A stretch of DNA of 7,178 nt from Bacteroidota bacterium. Lineage in GTDB: Bacteria; Zhuqueibacterota; Zhuqueibacteria; Zhuqueibacterales; Geothermadaptataceae. This document shows positions 5,903-7,178 of this stretch, piece by piece. Position 1 is the stretch's first letter. Each line of letters opens with the position of its first letter. Location of the stretch: the NCBI GenBank assembly GCA_011375275.1, contig DRLW01000370.1, positions 1-7,178 on the forward strand, read 5' to 3'. The position numbers and the translations under genes were made by a program. The notes under the pieces are model-generated. The model did no database searches and had not been told where the DNA came from. It saw only the letters and a program-made list of their open reading frames with translations.

Positions 5903-6958
5903 ATGAGCGAGACCGCAACAGAAAGTACCGCACCGATTTTTCCCTTCACTGCCATCGTCGGGCAGAGGGAGATGAAACTAGCTCTGTTGCTCAATGCTGT
6001 GGACCCCGGAATCGGCGGTGTGATGATTATGGGGCACCGCGGCACGGCAAAGAGTACGACGGTGCGTGCCCTCGCTGCTCTGCTGCCCCCGGTCGAGCGT
6101 GGCACCCTGCACGCGGAGATCGAAAGCCAGGGGCAGAAAACTCGCGTTGCGCTCTTTGAAAATATACCCGGCGGGCCGGTTGCCGTGCCTTTTGTTGACC
6201 TGCCGCTCGGGGCCACGGAAGACCGTGTCGTCGGAACACTGGATATCGAGGCGGTTCTCCGGCACGGTGTCAAAGCGTTCGAGCCGGGTTTGCTGGCGTA
6301 CGCGCACGGTGGTTTTCTCTATATCGATGAAGTCAATCTGCTCGAAGATCACCTCGTCGATCTGCTGCTCGATGTTGCGGCCAGCGGCGTCAATGTCATG
6401 GAACGTGAGGGGCTGAGCGTACGCCATCCGGCGCGCTTTGTGCTCGTCGGTTCCGGCAACCCTGAGGAGGGCGACCTGCGGCCGCAGCTTCTCGACCGCT
6501 TCGGCCTGCACGCGCAGATAGCGACCATTACAGACGTGCAGCAGCGCATGCAGATCGTCGCGCGCACCGAGGCCTTTCGGGCTGATCCACAAAAATTTCA
6601 TGCCCAGTGGGCGGAAAAACAACAGGCCCTGCGCAGCAAAATCGCCCGCGCGCGCGAACACCTCCTGCCGCAGGTGACGATTTCCGACACCTTGCTCACC
6701 CGTGCCGTCGAAGTGTGTATCCGTCTCGGCATCGACGGCCACCGGGGGGAAATTACCATCAAGCGCGCGGCCTGTGCCTATGCGGCCCTGGCCGGACGCA
6801 CCGAAGTGCATGCAGCGGATATCCGTGCAGTCGCTGTTTTGAGTTTGCGACACCGGCTGCGCAGAGACCCCCTCGAAGAGATGGACTCGGGCCTGCGCGT
6901 GGCAGCGGCTCTCGATGGGCTGTTTCCGGGTACAGCCGAAGACGAAGAGGTGTTTTGA
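5903..6958 (+). CDS. bchI: Magnesium chelatase ATPase subunit I (BchI/ChlI)
   Basis: AAA+ motor subunit that, with subunits D and H, uses ATP to insert Mg2+ into protoporphyrin IX, the first step specific to (bacterio)chlorophyll synthesis. At 351 residues it has the normal BchI length. FPFTAIVGQREMKLALLL (13-30) is the typical N-terminus. The Walker A motif is GHRGTAKS (44-51, K50), Walker B is FLYIDE (138-143), sensor 1 is GSGNPEEG (183-190, N186), the arginine finger is R199 in LLDRFGL, and sensor 2 is near R288 in RGEITIKRAA. VVGTLDIE and HLVDLLLDVAASGVNVMEREG are family-specific stretches. The start is the ATG at 5903. The nearest upstream in-frame codon is the stop of the preceding gene, and the ribosome site is weak (AGGA 13 bases away), so coupling to the upstream gene is likely. 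ChlI-type proteins also serve CobN cobaltochelatases, so the metal is inferred, not proven. Confidence 0.88.
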   Translation: MSETATESTAPIFPFTAIVGQREMKLALLLNAVDPGIGGVMIMGHRGTAKSTTVRALAALLPPVERGTLHAEIESQGQKTRVALFENIPGGPVAVPFVDLPLGATEDRVVGTLDIEAVLRHGVKAFEPGLLAYAHGGFLYIDEVNLLEDHLVDLLLDVAASGVNVMEREGLSVRHPARFVLVGSGNPEEGDLRPQLLDRFGLHAQIATITDVQQRMQIVARTEAFRADPQKFHAQWAEKQQALRSKIARAREHLLPQVTISDTLLTRAVEVCIRLGIDGHRGEITIKRAACAYAALAGRTEVHAADIRAVAVLSLRHRLRRDPLEEMDSGLRVAAALDGLFPGTAEDEEVF

Positions 6959-7029
6959 GCACCTCGCAGAGAGCCTGCGCTGTTACAGAAATCGATGCGA
7001 CGAATCTCTTATCCAGAACGTGCTGAGTG

Positions 7030-7178
7030 ATGGATCATCTCTATGGATTGAAAGAAGCGCGCCTGGCTCTGGCCCTGCTGGCGATCGACCCCGGTCTGAA
7101 GGGAGTGATGATCGGCGGGCCGCCGGGCACGGGAAAAACCGTGCTGGCGCGGGCTGCCCATGCTCTCTGGCCTGAAAA
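7030..7178 (+). CDS. bchD: Magnesium chelatase subunit D, N-terminal fragment (3' end outside window)
   Basis: The first 49 codons of a second AAA+ protein. MDHLYGLKEARLALALLAID leads into a Walker A motif GGPPGTGKT (about 33-41) followed by LARAAHAL. This pattern is typical of the N-terminal AAA+ domain of BchD, the subunit that forms a double-ring with BchI and carries a C-terminal metal-ion (MIDAS) domain, not visible here. The frame has a TGA at 7024-7026, so the start is the ATG at 7030 or the GTG at 7027; neither has a strong ribosome site. It lies 71 bases after bchI with no terminator between them, consistent with a bchID operon. A different MoxR- or ChlI-type ATPase cannot be excluded from 49 residues, but the position after bchI makes BchD most likely. 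Confidence 0.72.
   Translation, partial: MDHLYGLKEARLALALLAIDPGLKGVMIGGPPGTGKTVLARAAHALWPE

Noticed and set aside
5978..6853. 291-residue open frame on the minus strand
   Set aside because: It is antisense to bchI, whose Walker and sensor motifs are clear. No independent support such as a ribosome site or domain was found.

Overview
The window comes from a G+C-rich bacterium, probably a proteobacterium. The evidence is the codon use, good Shine-Dalgarno sites, Rho-independent terminators and intergenic GTCATTCCGG-type palindromic repeats. All five genes lie on the plus strand. I cannot name the genus. A bchI-bchD pair at the right end raises the possibility of a bacteriochlorophyll-making (phototrophic) organism, but ChlI/ChlD-type ATPases also serve cobalt chelatases, so this is only a hint.

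Layout: (1) 1-1103, the 3' part of a class V aminotransferase of the cysteine desulfurase type, ending in a clear terminator at 1129-1171. (2) 1172-1718, a noncoding stretch of about 550 bp. It holds a nested palindromic repeat (1381-1488), diverged copies of a short repeat, and an AT-rich promoter-like segment just before the next gene. (3) 1719-3451, etfB and etfA overlapping by one base, the two subunits of an electron transfer flavoprotein, closed by a strong terminator at 3468-3506. (4) 3507-3697, a short gap with a well-formed stem-loop that is not a terminator. (5) 3698-5887, a 729-residue membrane iron-sulfur protein with five predicted membrane helices, two CX2CX2CX3CP [4Fe-4S] motifs and two HdrB-like CCG domains. 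(6) 5903-6958, bchI, and 7030 to the window end, the start of bchD, the two AAA+ subunits of a Mg-chelatase-type enzyme.

How the genes may work together: EtfAB would take electrons from one or more dehydrogenases encoded elsewhere. The membrane protein would pass them through its Fe-S clusters and haem b to the quinone pool. This matches ETF:(mena)quinone oxidoreductases (EMO/DgcB-type) found next to etfBA in other bacteria. BchI and BchD drive metal insertion into a tetrapyrrole. Only 15 bp separates the membrane protein gene from bchI, with no terminator seen, so the two probably share a transcript.

The most notable point is that the first CCG domain of the membrane protein has lost all its expected cysteines, while the second keeps most but ends in CPKD instead of CPxC. 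EtfA shows matching departures from the usual FAD-site motifs. I recall similar substitutions in DgcB-type relatives, so this looks like a distinct subfamily of ETF/quinone couple rather than decay. I see no CRISPR array, insertion sequence, rRNA or tRNA gene, and no clearly new multi-gene system.
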